This document shows positions 7,659-16,575 of a stretch of 64,000 nucleotides of DNA, piece after piece. Below the pieces are notes generated by a model that made no database searches, had not been told where the DNA came from, and saw only the letters and a list, made by a program, of their open reading frames with translations. How positions within the stretch are numbered: position 1 is the stretch's first letter; every line of letters begins with the position of its first letter. This stretch comes from Sphingomonas sp. IC-11 (GTDB taxonomy: Bacteria; Pseudomonadota; Alphaproteobacteria; Sphingomonadales; Sphingomonadaceae). Made by a program: the position numbers and the translations under genes. The stretch spans positions 124,001 through 188,000 of the forward strand of contig NZ_JAJNDU010000004.1 in assembly GCF_021043365.1 (NCBI RefSeq), given 5' to 3'.

Positions 7659-10507
7659 CCCTTCGCACCCCGTAGCTTTGCAGGATCGATGTCCATCGGG
7701 CCATCGTCCTCGGGCGGCTCCTTCTGCGCGCGCTGCGCAATGTGGCTGAGTTCGGCCAGCGCTAGCATCACGGCGCCAATCACGGCCAAGGCGACCCCGA
7801 TGTCGAACAGCATCGCGGTCGCCAGTTCAAAGGTGCCCATGACCGGCAGCGTCACATAGCCGAACGCACTGGTGAACAGGGGCGCACCGAACAGCAGTGA
7901 CCCCAATCCGGTAAGCGCCGCGATGATCACGCCAAAGCCAATCAGCGCATGCTCGTCGATTTGCCGGCGCTGGTCGGCCCACTCGAAGCCGGATGCCATA
8001 TACTGCATCAGCAGCGCGATCGAGACGATCAATCCCGCAATGAAGCCGCCACCGGGCGCATTGTGGCCCCGCAGGAAGATGTAGAGGCCGACCATCATCG
8101 CCAGCGGCAACAGGAGCCGGGCGGCTACAGCGAACATCATCGGGTGACGCTCTGGCGAGCGTGGCAGATCCGCCACCCACATTCGCAGCCGCTGGCCCGC
8201 CACGCCGCGGGCGGCTGGCTGAAGCAGCGCAAAAATGGTGAGCGCCGCGATACCAAGAACGGTGATCTCACCGAAGGTGTCAAAGGCGCGAAAGTCCACC
8301 AGCGTGACATTGACGACATTGGTGCCGCCGCCACCGGGATAGCTATGCGCCCAATGATAAGAGGAGATCGGATCGTTGGGTTGGCGCGTCATCACCGCCC
8401 AGGCGGCGAGACCAGTCGCAGATCCACCGGCAAGCGCAAGCAAGAGGTTGCGCCCGCGTTCGGCCCTGCTCGAAATCTGTACAGGCTGCTTCGGAAGCAG
8501 ATTGAGCGCGAGCAACAGCAGCAGGATGGTGACCACCTCGACCGAAATCTGCGTAAGGGCGAGGTCCGGTGCCGACAGGTAGATGAAGGCGAGCGAGACC
8601 ACGAGGCCAACGACGCTGATGTAGATGAGCGTGAGGAAGCGCTGCCGGGGCATCAACGCGACTGCCACCGTGGCGGCGAGCAGAAGCACCCAAGCGACGA
8701 TCGCCACTGGCGGGGCGGGAAGCAGTGGGCGCGTGCCAGGCGCATATCCACCATACCACATCGCCTCGACCGCGATCGCGACCGCCAGCATGAACATGAG
8801 CGCGAGTTGTCGCTGCAGGGAGCCGTTGTGGACAGTGTCACTGATCCGGCGCGCAATACGGACGGTTTGTTCGATGGCCGCTTCGAACAGACGCTTCGCG
8901 TCTGGCAGGGCGAGCCGGTTCCACACCGCTTCGAGCGGCGCGTGCCGCCACAGCATGAACCCGCCCACGACGATCGCAACGACGCTCATCGCCAGGGTCG
9001 GCGTCGGGCCATGCCATAAGGCAGGATGGAATCTTGGCGCGGTTCCGCCCGTGATATCGGCCGCAGCCGGAATGATCAGCCAACCCGTCAGCATCGCCGG
9101 AAACAGACCGACGAGCACGCTCAACACAACGAGCAACGCGGAAGGGCTCCATAGTCCGAACGGCGGATCATGGGGCCGTGCAGGATAATCGTCGCGAGGC
9201 GGCCCGAGATAAAGCCGCACGATGAACCGCAGCGAGTAAGCAACCGAGAATGTCGCCCCCAAAAGGGCCAGCGCCGGTATCAGCCAGTGCAGCCCGCCCC
9301 AGCTGGTATGCGCCGCCTCCTCGAGCATCATTTCCTTCGAAAGGAAGCCGCCCAGTGGCGGAAGGCCAGCCATGCCGGCGGCGGCAACGATGCCGAGCGC
9401 GGACGTGACCGGCATCAACCGCGCCAGCCCGCCGAGACGGCGAATGTCCCGCGTTCCCGCTTCATGATCGACAATGCCGGCGTTCATGAAGAGCGCGGCC
9501 TTGAAGAGCGAATGGTTCAACAGATGAAATATGCCGGCGAGCGCGGCAGCCGGCGTGCCGAAGCCAAACAGCATCGTCATCAGGCCAAGCTGGCTAACCG
9601 TGGAGTAAGCGAGGATTGCCTTCAGATCCTGCTTGAACAGCGCGATCGCGGCCCCCGCCACCATGGTGACAAGGCCGGTCGTGGCGACAAGATAGAACCA
9701 CCATTCCGTGCCAGAGAGCACAGGCCACAAACGCGCCAGCAGGAACACCCCCGCTTTCACCATCGTGGCCGAATGAAGATAGGCGCTTACCGGCGTTGGC
9801 GCAGCCATCGCGTGCGGCAGCCAGAAATGGAACGGGAATTGCGCCGATTTGGTAAAGCAACCCAGCAGGATCAGTATTAGCGCCACCGGGTAAAGCGGAG
9901 AAGCGCGGACGATTTCGCCCCGGGTAAGGATGTCGGTCAGTTCTTGAGATCCGGCGATATGACCGAGCAGCAGGAGCCCGCCGATCAGCGCGAGCCCCCC
10001 CCCGCCGGTTACCGCCAGCGCCATTCGGGCGCCCTGCCGTCCTTCTGCGGCATCGCGGCGAAAGCCGATCAGCAGGAACGAGGAAAGGCTGGTCAGTTCC
10101 CAAAAAACGAGAAGCAGCAGTACGTTGCCGGAAAGCGCAATTCCCAGCATCGCGCCCTGGAAGAACAGAAGCAGAGATAGGAACCGACCCATCGGCTCGT
10201 CTGCCGGCAAGTAGAAACGGGCATAGCAGACGATGAGCAAGCCGATGCCCAGGATCAGGCCCGCAAACAGCAGCCCGAGAGCATCGAGGCGCAAGGTGAA
10301 GCTCAGATCGAGTGCGGGCACCCACGAATGGCGGATCTGCTCGGGAACGCCCGCGACCACGCCGGGGGCCATGAACAATAACAAACCGAGAGCGGCCACG
10401 ACATGGACGACGGCGATGCCGGCCTGAAAGTTTCGGCTCGCCCGCGGCAGTGAGGCCAGCCAGGCGCACCCCAGGAACGGGAGCAAGGCAAGCAGGATCA
10501 GGTGCAA
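7655..10507 (-). CDS. mrpA: Mrp antiporter subunit A/B fusion
   Basis: A 950-residue protein combining the NuoL-like MrpA (residues 1 to about 770, with LPHAMAAPTPVSAYLHSATM and LPPLGGFLSKEMM) and an MrpB domain at the C-terminus (segment GHNAPGGGFIAGLI). This fused arrangement is normal for group-1 operons in proteobacteria. The frame stays open 92 codons upstream to 10783, but that part is Arg/Pro rich with no helix. A TTG at 10507 begins directly at the first hydrophobic helix, so I prefer it; the ribosome site there is weak and the exact start is uncertain. First gene of the operon for Na+/H+ exchange and pH or salt tolerance. Confidence 0.9.
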   Translation of the reverse strand: MHLILLALLPFLGCAWLASLPRASRNFQAGIAVVHVVAALGLLLFMAPGVVAGVPEQIRHSWVPALDLSFTLRLDALGLLFAGLILGIGLLIVCYARFYLPADEPMGRFLSLLLFFQGAMLGIALSGNVLLLLVFWELTSLSSFLLIGFRRDAAEGRQGARMALAVTGGGGLALIGGLLLLGHIAGSQELTDILTRGEIVRASPLYPVALILILLGCFTKSAQFPFHFWLPHAMAAPTPVSAYLHSATMVKAGVFLLARLWPVLSGTEWWFYLVATTGLVTMVAGAAIALFKQDLKAILAYSTVSQLGLMTMLFGFGTPAAALAGIFHLLNHSLFKAALFMNAGIVDHEAGTRDIRRLGGLARLMPVTSALGIVAAAGMAGLPPLGGFLSKEMMLEEAAHTSWGGLHWLIPALALLGATFSVAYSLRFIVRLYLGPPRDDYPARPHDPPFGLWSPSALLVVLSVLVGLFPAMLTGWLIIPAAADITGGTAPRFHPALWHGPTPTLAMSVVAIVVGGFMLWRHAPLEAVWNRLALPDAKRLFEAAIEQTVRIARRISDTVHNGSLQRQLALMFMLAVAIAVEAMWYGGYAPGTRPLLPAPPVAIVAWVLLLAATVAVALMPRQRFLTLIYISVVGLVVSLAFIYLSAPDLALTQISVEVVTILLLLLALNLLPKQPVQISSRAERGRNLLLALAGGSATGLAAWAVMTRQPNDPISSYHWAHSYPGGGGTNVVNVTLVDFRAFDTFGEITVLGIAALTIFALLQPAARGVAGQRLRMWVADLPRSPERHPMMFAVAARLLLPLAMMVGLYIFLRGHNAPGGGFIAGLIVSIALLMQYMASGFEWADQRRQIDEHALIGFGVIIAALTGLGSLLFGAPLFTSAFGYVTLPVMGTFELATAMLFDIGVALAVIGAVMLALAELSHIAQRAQKEPPEDDGPMDIDPAKLRGAKG

Positions 10508-10856
10508 ACCGGGCCCCCGACAAGCAGCGCCGCCGCTGGTGGGCCGACGCGCAGGAGGCGGCCAGCGACTGTCGGTAAAAAGCGAATGCGGATCATCGGG
10601 GCACGGCTCTCCGGCGCTGGCGGCCCGACCAACGCACGACCTGCTCACCCCGACGCTGAAGCGAGCACCCCGGATGGTTATTGCGTTCTGAGCGCCGCGA
10701 CGCAAGCGGAAGGTCGTCGAAGCTGAGCTGCTGCGCCGCCTTCGCAGGCGGCAGAGCGGCCGCTCAACGCACACCGCCCGCACCGGTCAGGGCGCGGGCG
10801 ATTACTACGGGAGCGGCGAGCGCGCGGGTGGCCGCGCCCTCCCCGCCCGGCTTGTC
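10508..10856. other. Intergenic region upstream of mrpA
   Basis: About 350 bp between the chemoreceptor stop and the mrpA start. I see no convincing gene. It contains a small hairpin GCCGCC/GGCGGC near 10734-10751 and the 12-bp palindrome GAGCGGCCGCTC just after it. It probably carries the mrp promoter and leader, but no clear -35/-10 pair or known riboswitch could be assigned by eye. Confidence 0.4.
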
Positions 10857-12506
10857 CTAAAACTCGTTCCAGTCGTCATCCTGTGGCCTGGTGAGGGCGG
10901 AGATGGCGGCGGGTGCGAGGGGTTTGACGGGCGAGACATAGGCGCTGCTGCGCGGCTTTGGCTTCATCGCCTCGACCTGGGCGTGGATCGAGCGGCGGGC
11001 GCGATCGTCGACCTTGAAGCGGGCGGCCTGTTCGCTGAGCGCCTGAACCTCGCTGGTGAGGTTGCGGGCGGCAGCGGAGGTTTCCTCAACCATGGCGGCG
11101 TTCTGCTGGGTGGACTGATCCATGGTGCCGACCGCGGCCGAGATCTGGGTGATGGCAGAGGATTGCGCCTGATTGTCAGCTGCCATGGTCGCGAGCAGTT
11201 CATGGACCTGGCCGACGTCGCCGGAGATGTCGGCCAGCGCGCCATCCACCTTTTGCACCATCTCCACCGCGCACACGATGTCGCTCTGGGTCACGGTGAG
11301 CTGATCGCGGGCGCGTTTGGCCTCTTCCTCGGCACGCATGGCCAACGCGGAGACGAGATCGGCCACCACCGCAAAGCCGCGGCCTGCGTCGCCGGCACGC
11401 CCGGCCTCCACCGCGGCGTTCATCGCCAGCACGCGCGTCTGGAACGCGATCTTGTCCAATCCTTCGATCACGCTGTCGATGCCCTTGGCGCTTTCCGACA
11501 CCCGGCCCATCGCCTGAACCGCCTGATCGGCCACTGAACGGCCACCCGATACGGTAGTGATCGCACCGTCCGCGCGCTCCACGGTGGTTGCCGCCGCCGC
11601 CGCAGACGCGCGCAGCCGCTCGTCCATCTGCGCGATCGCTGCCGACGTTTCCTCCAGGCTCGCTGCATTGCCTTCGGTGCGGCGCGCAAGATCTTCCGAC
11701 GCATGCGCGATTTCGCCAGAGCCAGTGCGGATCGAGGCGATCACATCCTGAACCTTTGCAATTAGGTCGGCGAGCCCCAGGCGGGTTGCTTCGAAATCAT
11801 CCCGCAGCGAGGCGAATTCGGCAGGAAAGGACTGACCGGCCGGCGTGGCGAGATCACCCTGACGCCAAGACTCCAGCCCCTGCCCCATGGTTTCGATAAC
11901 CGTCTCAAGCGTCTGCGCCCGGGCTGCGCGCTCCGCCGTTGCTGCCTGCTCCATCGCCTCACGGGTGGCCTGGGCCGCTGCAATCCCGTCCAGCAGTTTG
12001 ACCAGCGCGTTCGACAGCCAGATCAGCGCCGCCGCCTCGATGACGAGGATCAGCGCATGAAGCGCGATGCGGGCGAGCGAGCCGCCATCGTCGAACACCC
12101 AGGAAGGCAGCGCCAGGCCGAGGATCAGGTGATGGAGCGCGATCACTACCGTCCCCGCCAGGATGGCGCGCCAGTCCGCAATCACCGCGGTCACCGCCAG
12201 AACGGCGAAGAACAGCATGTGCAGATCGCTCTGGTACGCATAGCCGCTGAACACATACAACAGCATGGCGGGCATGGCGCACACCGTCAGCGCCATGGTG
12301 ATGCGGGCCGCCTGATCGATCCGCCGGGCCAGGAAGATGCGGACGGGCTCCACCAGCAGCAGCAGCGTGATGGCCAGGGCACCCCAATCCACGGCCGGCT
12401 GGGCGAAGAGTGCGCCGCCGATTACGGGCATCGCGATCCCCGCAGCCAGCATCCCCAGCGCGCGTATCCCGGTCGCCCGGATGGTCGCAAGTGTCACTTG
12501 TTCCAA
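10857..12506 (-). CDS. Methyl-accepting chemotaxis protein, membrane sensor
   Basis: A 549-residue receptor. The first 180 residues contain six hydrophobic segments and no large periplasmic domain, so sensing is probably within or near the membrane. Then comes a coiled-coil signalling domain. The hairpin tip is divergent: IAFQTRVLAMNAAVEAGRAG is recognisable, but the usual VADEVRxLA reads VADLVSALA, with the conserved Glu replaced. The extreme C-terminus DWNEF fits the WxxF pentapeptide that tethers CheR and CheB. The start is TTG at 12506 with AGGA upstream. The gene overlaps the small upstream gene by 13 bp and is probably cotranscribed with it. Confidence 0.92.
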   Translation of the reverse strand: MEQVTLATIRATGIRALGMLAAGIAMPVIGGALFAQPAVDWGALAITLLLLVEPVRIFLARRIDQAARITMALTVCAMPAMLLYVFSGYAYQSDLHMLFFAVLAVTAVIADWRAILAGTVVIALHHLILGLALPSWVFDDGGSLARIALHALILVIEAAALIWLSNALVKLLDGIAAAQATREAMEQAATAERAARAQTLETVIETMGQGLESWRQGDLATPAGQSFPAEFASLRDDFEATRLGLADLIAKVQDVIASIRTGSGEIAHASEDLARRTEGNAASLEETSAAIAQMDERLRASAAAAATTVERADGAITTVSGGRSVADQAVQAMGRVSESAKGIDSVIEGLDKIAFQTRVLAMNAAVEAGRAGDAGRGFAVVADLVSALAMRAEEEAKRARDQLTVTQSDIVCAVEMVQKVDGALADISGDVGQVHELLATMAADNQAQSSAITQISAAVGTMDQSTQQNAAMVEETSAAARNLTSEVQALSEQAARFKVDDRARRSIHAQVEAMKPKPRSSAYVSPVKPLAPAAISALTRPQDDDWNEF

Positions 12507-12817
12507 CGTGTGTTCCTTTCCGGGTCGCAGCCGCCCCCGCGCGCCGCGATCAGGAGCGCGCCTGCCTCCAGGGCCGGGCCGATCAGCCGCGCGCGCTCTC
12601 CATTGACAAAATACGAGCCTTCGTAGGGACCAGGGCCCCTGAGCCGAGCGCCCGCCTCCGTTGCCCAGGCGATCGTCGAGCCCGCGGACGCGGGTCGCAC
12701 CGGCAGAACGAGCATCGGCCCATCTGCCGGAGGGATGCCGGGCAGCAGCAAGGCAGCTGACAGCACCATGACCTGACGGGTCCCGGACGTGCCGCGGAGA
12801 AGGGCCGAACCAATCAT
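12494..12817 (-). CDS. Uncharacterised 107-residue protein before the chemoreceptor
   Basis: Not recognised. Residues 1-107 include a hydrophobic stretch (VMVLSAALLLPGIPP), then a compact region with GSTIAWATEAGARL and GSYFVNGERARLIGPALEAGALLIAARG. The last segment ends in GGGCDPERN. It could be a small cytosolic domain or an inefficient export signal. Its stop overlaps the receptor start by 13 bp. A TATAAC element of the type seen at other motility promoters lies about 40 bp upstream, which suggests co-expression with motility genes. Confidence 0.6.
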   Translation of the reverse strand: MIGSALLRGTSGTRQVMVLSAALLLPGIPPADGPMLVLPVRPASAGSTIAWATEAGARLRGPGPYEGSYFVNGERARLIGPALEAGALLIAARGGGCDPERNTRWNK

Positions 12818-12852
12818 CAGAGCGTAAGCCGATACTGACCGTTGCTCTTCCC

Positions 12853-12862
12853 GTTATAGAGG
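12853..12862 (-). promoter_or_regulatory. Promoter-like CTCTATAAC element before the 107-residue gene
   Basis: Read on the minus strand, a pyrimidine-rich run is followed by CTCTATAAC, about 40 bp before the start at 12817. The same arrangement recurs before motA, fliN, flgI, fliG and fliF. No consistent -35 box is visible. Confidence 0.45.
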
Positions 12863-12966
12863 AGGAACGAGGTCTCGCTCCTTCGCGACAATATTGTTTT
12901 CGATCTTTTCCCGTGACGCCGGAGGTGGGTCGTACCTCGCAGCCATCGTTGGCGATGTCCGGTGCC

Positions 12967-13410
12967 TCAGGCAGGCACGGCTTGGGTGATCGCAGCAGTC
13001 TTCACGACATGAGCGCCGAATGCCTCCGGCGCGGCGGCCATCACCACGGAACGAAACACGGATAGATCGGGCAGCATGCCATCAGGCCCTGCCGCCATCG
13101 GCGTCTTGTAGGTGCGCATGTTGATGGCATGGAGCAGAAGCGGCAGGCGGGCAGTTACAAAGTCGACCTTGTCGGCAGGCACCTCAAGCTGCACCTCGAA
13201 CTGCACATAGCCCGCCAGCCGGCCATCAGCCGTGACCAATGGCGCCATGACATTGGTCGCCGGAACGAAGGACATATCCCCTGTCTCCGGCTCCGGCGCA
13301 GCTTTTGCCGGCGGTGATGAACCTACGACCATGCTGGTTCCGTAAGCGGCGGCCCCGCCAACACCGGTGCCGGCGATCAAAACGCCCAGCGGCAGGAGAA
13401 ACTTCTTCAT
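12967..13410 (-). CDS. fliL: FliL-like flagellar basal-body associated protein
   Basis: A 147-residue protein with one N-terminal membrane helix (residues 5-25) and a periplasmic domain. The region FVPATNVMAPLV, then GYVQFEVQLEVP, then RLPLLLHAINM resembles the FliL fold, which surrounds the stator in flagellar motors. It lies 11 bp after motB, as the last gene of the motility operon. Sequence identity to classical FliL is low, so the family call rests on topology, context and the beta-strand pattern. It could also be a stator-associated paralogue. Confidence 0.65.
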   Translation of the reverse strand: MKKFLLPLGVLIAGTGVGGAAAYGTSMVVGSSPPAKAAPEPETGDMSFVPATNVMAPLVTADGRLAGYVQFEVQLEVPADKVDFVTARLPLLLHAINMRTYKTPMAAGPDGMLPDLSVFRSVVMAAAPEAFGAHVVKTAAITQAVPA

Positions 13411-13421
13411 GGCGCTATACC

Positions 13422-14285
13422 TCAGAACTTGAAGCTGGCGTCGGTGGGAAGCGACGGCGCTTCGCCGAGTACGACGATGGTGATGCGCCGGTTCTCGGGT
13501 CGATCAGGCTGGTCGGGGTAGACTGGCTCGGTGCCCGCCTTGGCCACGATTTCGGAAAACCGGTCGGTGGTGATGCCAGCGGCAGCCATCGCGTTGCGCG
13601 CAGAGAGGGCGCGTTCGCCAGACAACCGCCAGTTGTTGTCGGAAGAGCCGCCGACGCTGTCCGTATGCCCCTCGATCGCGATCATCGTGCCCGACTTCGC
13701 CAGCTTTCCGGAAACCTCACGAAGCATCAGCCGCGCAAAGTCGTTCAGCTCGGCGGTGCTGCCGCGGAACATGGATCGTTTCGCGCTGTCCATCAGAGTG
13801 ATGCGAACGCCCTCACGCGATGGCTCCACCTTCATGTTCTGCCGCGCGTCCTCACCCTGCGGCAGGCTGTCCATGGACACCCGCAATTCCTGGGCAAGCA
13901 CACGCATCGATGCGTCGGGCACATTGGCGGTGCCGCCACGCGCAACGCCGGCAGTCGCGGTTTCGGCAGATGGCTGTCCCGATGAGGCCGTGCTGTCCGA
14001 GCGGCTTCGGACGGTTCGTCCGCCAGCGCCCGGGTTGTCGCCGGGTGCATCACCCACGGCAGTAGACGCAGCCGCATTGGGCGCGGCCGGGGAGAAATAG
14101 TCCGCCAGCCCCTTCAACTGCTGCTTGTCGGGATTGCTGATCAGCCACAGCAGCATGAAGAATGCCATCATGGCGGTCACGAAATCCGCGTAAGCAACCT
14201 TCCAAGCGCCACCATGATGGCCGCCGGAGATCTTCTTGATCTTGCGGATGACGATCGTCGGCCGTTCATTCGGGCGTGTTGCCAT
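13422..14285 (-). CDS. motB: Flagellar motor stator protein MotB
   Basis: A 287-residue stator subunit. A short basic cytosolic head (RPTIVIRKIKKISGGHHGGAWKV, given here as its span 9-31) leads to the single helix starting YADFVTAMMAFFMLLWL, whose Asp is the expected proton-binding residue. A linker of about 80 residues rich in Ala, Ser and Thr follows. The C-terminal OmpA-like peptidoglycan-binding domain contains IAIEGHTDSVG and ERALSARNAM. Together with MotA it forms the H+-driven stator. It sits between a 97-residue unknown and the FliL-like gene. Length and motifs are normal. Confidence 0.95.
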   Translation of the reverse strand: MATRPNERPTIVIRKIKKISGGHHGGAWKVAYADFVTAMMAFFMLLWLISNPDKQQLKGLADYFSPAAPNAAASTAVGDAPGDNPGAGGRTVRSRSDSTASSGQPSAETATAGVARGGTANVPDASMRVLAQELRVSMDSLPQGEDARQNMKVEPSREGVRITLMDSAKRSMFRGSTAELNDFARLMLREVSGKLAKSGTMIAIEGHTDSVGGSSDNNWRLSGERALSARNAMAAAGITTDRFSEIVAKAGTEPVYPDQPDRPENRRITIVVLGEAPSLPTDASFKF

Positions 14286-14287
14286 GA

Positions 14288-14581
14288 TCAGGCGGCCTTG
14301 GCGAGGGCAGCGCGCAGGCGATCCTGCACAACCGTGAGGCGCACCGGCGCGATGGCGTCATGAGATTTGGCGCCCGCCGCCATGCGATCGAGCACGGCTG
14401 CGCTTTCACCGGTGCACTGGATCAGCAGGTCGAACATCTGCAGCTGCTCGAAATGGTTGGTGGTGAAATGCTCGTCCTCCACAAGGAGCATCGACAGCTG
14501 CTCCAGGAGGGCGCCCACGTGCCGAAGCTCCTCCGCGACAGCGGCATGAAGGTGCGAGGCGAGATGATCGATCTGGTTCAT
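14288..14581 (-). CDS. Uncharacterised 97-residue helical protein in the chemotaxis operon
   Basis: Not recognised as a named family. It is predicted mostly helical, with the sequence HLHAAVAEELRHVGALLEQL early on and a second helix around HFEQLQMFDLLIQCTGESAA. No membrane segment or signal peptide is seen. It is encoded between cheD and motB, 2 bp before the motB start, so it is expressed with both. Position and a long amphipathic helix make a CheZ-like or CheY-binding role possible, but the CheZ catalytic QD motif is not visible. This is an inference only. Confidence 0.7.
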   Translation of the reverse strand: MNQIDHLASHLHAAVAEELRHVGALLEQLSMLLVEDEHFTTNHFEQLQMFDLLIQCTGESAAVLDRMAAGAKSHDAIAPVRLTVVQDRLRAALAKAA

Positions 14582-14619
14582 GGCGTGAACGCGTCCGCTG
14601 AATCGTGGAAGATGGAAGG

Positions 14620-15132
14620 TCAGAACAGTTCGAGCTCGCCACCGCGCGGGGCGACGGGAACGGCGACCGGCGGTGCTTCGGCAACGACGGTGGAGCGTGC
14701 CTTTCCTTCATAGGGCAGGAATTCGACCTTGCGGGCCTGAGTGCCGCCCACATCAACGTGGCCGATCGAAATTCCCTCCGTTTCAAGAAAGCGGCGGGCG
14801 AAAGCGGCATTGCTGCTGCCGATCGAACCCAGCCCCGCCACGATATTGGCGCCACCGTAGAGGTGGGCACGAAGCCCACCGCGGGTGGCTCCCCGCTTCA
14901 TCATGGCGTTGATCAGCAATTCCATGGCGTGAAGGCCATAACGCTGCAGTTCCTGGGCATTGACCCGCTGATCCTTGCCCGGCTCCCCGAGCAGAAAATG
15001 GTTCATCCCCCCGATCCGAGTGACGCTGTCCTGCAGGCACACCGCAATGCACGATCCCAGAAGCGTGGTGATCACGGTTCCAGGTTCGGACACCACGGCA
15101 TGTTCGCCCTGGATGATGGAGATGCGGCGCAT
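14620..15132 (-). CDS. cheD: Chemoreceptor glutamine deamidase CheD
   Basis: A 170-residue CheD. It deamidates specific glutamines on receptors and in some bacteria binds CheC-type phosphatases. The catalytic Cys is in TLLGSCIAVCLQD and the catalytic His in GGMNHFLLGE. The later segments HLYGGANIV and DVGGTQARKVEFLP are also standard. An extra tail of about 25 residues rich in Pro and Ala ends GGELELF. It lies between cheY and the 97-residue unknown gene. Confidence 0.95.
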   Translation of the reverse strand: MRRISIIQGEHAVVSEPGTVITTLLGSCIAVCLQDSVTRIGGMNHFLLGEPGKDQRVNAQELQRYGLHAMELLINAMMKRGATRGGLRAHLYGGANIVAGLGSIGSSNAAFARRFLETEGISIGHVDVGGTQARKVEFLPYEGKARSTVVAEAPPVAVPVAPRGGELELF

Positions 15133-15140
15133 GTCGCGGA

Positions 15141-15530
15141 TCAGGCCAGCGCGCCGAACACGCGCTCGATCTTCTCCTTGAGCGCGGCTGGCGCGAAGGG
15201 CTTCACGAGATAATTGTTCACGCCCAGCGCGGCGGCCTTCTGCACGATCTCTCGATCGGAAGAACCGGTCAGCATGATGAACACGGTTTTGCCGATCACG
15301 CCATCCTTGCGGACGGCCTCCAGAAACTGCAGCCCATCCATTTCGGGCATGTTGTAGTCGGAAATAATCAAGTGCACGCGATCGGACTTGACCGCCTCCA
15401 GGGCCTCGGGGGCCGTCGGCTTGTCGCGAATATCCTTGAATCCCAGGTCCTGGAGGGTCCTGCGGATCATCGCGCGCATGCTGGTCTGGTCATCGACCAC
15501 CATCACCTTGATTGCAGACGCAGCGGGCAT
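15141..15530 (-). CDS. cheY: Chemotaxis response regulator CheY
   Basis: A 129-residue single-domain receiver. Acidic pocket residues lie in VMVVDDQTSMRAM; the phospho-acceptor Asp is in LIISDYNMPEMDG; the switch Thr is in IMLTGSSDR; and the Lys is in YLVKPFAPAAL. It is the second cheY of this operon, adjacent to cheB and cheD. Being closest to the canonical CheY pattern, it is a good candidate for the motor-binding form, although the motor output of each copy cannot be told from sequence. Confidence 0.94.
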   Translation of the reverse strand: MPAASAIKVMVVDDQTSMRAMIRRTLQDLGFKDIRDKPTAPEALEAVKSDRVHLIISDYNMPEMDGLQFLEAVRKDGVIGKTVFIMLTGSSDREIVQKAAALGVNNYLVKPFAPAALKEKIERVFGALA

Positions 15531-15546
15531 GTGACGCTCCCAATCC

Positions 15547-16575
15547 TTACTTACGGCACGCCGCGAGGATCGCCTCGGGCATGGCTGACAAACTCAATTC
15601 CTTTTCCACCGCGCCCAGGCCGAAAGCCGCACGGGGCATTCCGTAGACCACGCAGCTGTCGCGCGACTGGCCGAGCGTCCGCGCCCCGGCCGTCCGCATC
15701 GCGAGCAGTCCTTCGGCGCCGTCGCTCCCCATCCCGGTCAGGATGATGCCGATAGCCGCATCCCCGAGCGGGGCGACCGAGCGGAACAGCATGTCGACCG
15801 ACGGCCGGTGGCCAGCGATCGGATCACCGCGACGCAGCTTGATGCGTCCGTCGATCCCACCGGCCAGCTCCATGTGACGTTCCCCTCCTGGAGCAATATA
15901 GACGGTTCCACGGGCAATCGGCTGACCATCGGCTGCTTCGACGACCCGGACACGACATTCCCGGTCAAGACGGGCCGCGAAGCTGCCGGTGAACGCCGCC
16001 GGCATATGCTGGACGACGAGCACGGGGGGACAATCCTCCGGCAGGGCAGACAGCAGCGAGAACAAGGCCTCCACCCCGCCCGTCGAGGCGCCGATGGCGA
16101 TCACCATGTCACGCTTGCCGGCGCTTGCCGGCCTGTCCTTACCCGCGGGATCCTGCCTCGCGAGGGGACGAACGGCAGAGCGCGCCGCCGCCTTGACGGT
16201 TGCGCAGAGCAATTCCGCGTCGCGGATGATCTCCAGCGGGTTGCCCGATGGCTTCGCAACGCAGTCGACCGCGCCCAGCCGAAGCGCCTCGATCGTCACC
16301 TCGGCGCCGCGCGCCGTGAGCGTCGAGCACATGACGACAGGCATCGGCCGAAGCCGCATGATCTTCTCCAGGAAGGAGAGACCATCCATGCCGGGCATCT
16401 CGACATCGAGCGTGATGACGTCCGGCGACAACTCCTTGATCATCGTCCGCGCTGTGTGCGGTTCCGGAGCCAGCCCCACGACCTCGATCTCGGGATCCGC
16501 CGACAGGATGCGGTTCAGCGCGGCGCGCATCGAGGCGCTGTCATCCACGATGAGTGTACGGATGCGCCCGGTCAT
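15547..16575 (-). CDS. cheB: Receptor methylesterase CheB
   Basis: A 342-residue response regulator-methylesterase. The receiver (TLIVDDSASMR, ITLDVEMPGMDG) is followed by a linker and the esterase domain with IGASTGGVEAL (catalytic Ser), VQHMPAAFTGSFAARLD (catalytic His) and GIILTGMGSDG (catalytic Asp region). The frame is open 11 codons further, but the ATG at 16575 has AAAGGAGG upstream and overlaps the cheR stop (ATGA). It removes methyl groups from receptors and may deamidate them alongside CheD. Confidence 0.95.
   Translation of the reverse strand: MTGRIRTLIVDDSASMRAALNRILSADPEIEVVGLAPEPHTARTMIKELSPDVITLDVEMPGMDGLSFLEKIMRLRPMPVVMCSTLTARGAEVTIEALRLGAVDCVAKPSGNPLEIIRDAELLCATVKAAARSAVRPLARQDPAGKDRPASAGKRDMVIAIGASTGGVEALFSLLSALPEDCPPVLVVQHMPAAFTGSFAARLDRECRVRVVEAADGQPIARGTVYIAPGGERHMELAGGIDGRIKLRRGDPIAGHRPSVDMLFRSVAPLGDAAIGIILTGMGSDGAEGLLAMRTAGARTLGQSRDSCVVYGMPRAAFGLGAVEKELSLSAMPEAILAACRK

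Noticed and set aside
10508..10856. Riboswitch in the mrpA leader
   Set aside because: Some short dyads are present, but none matches a known riboswitch core.
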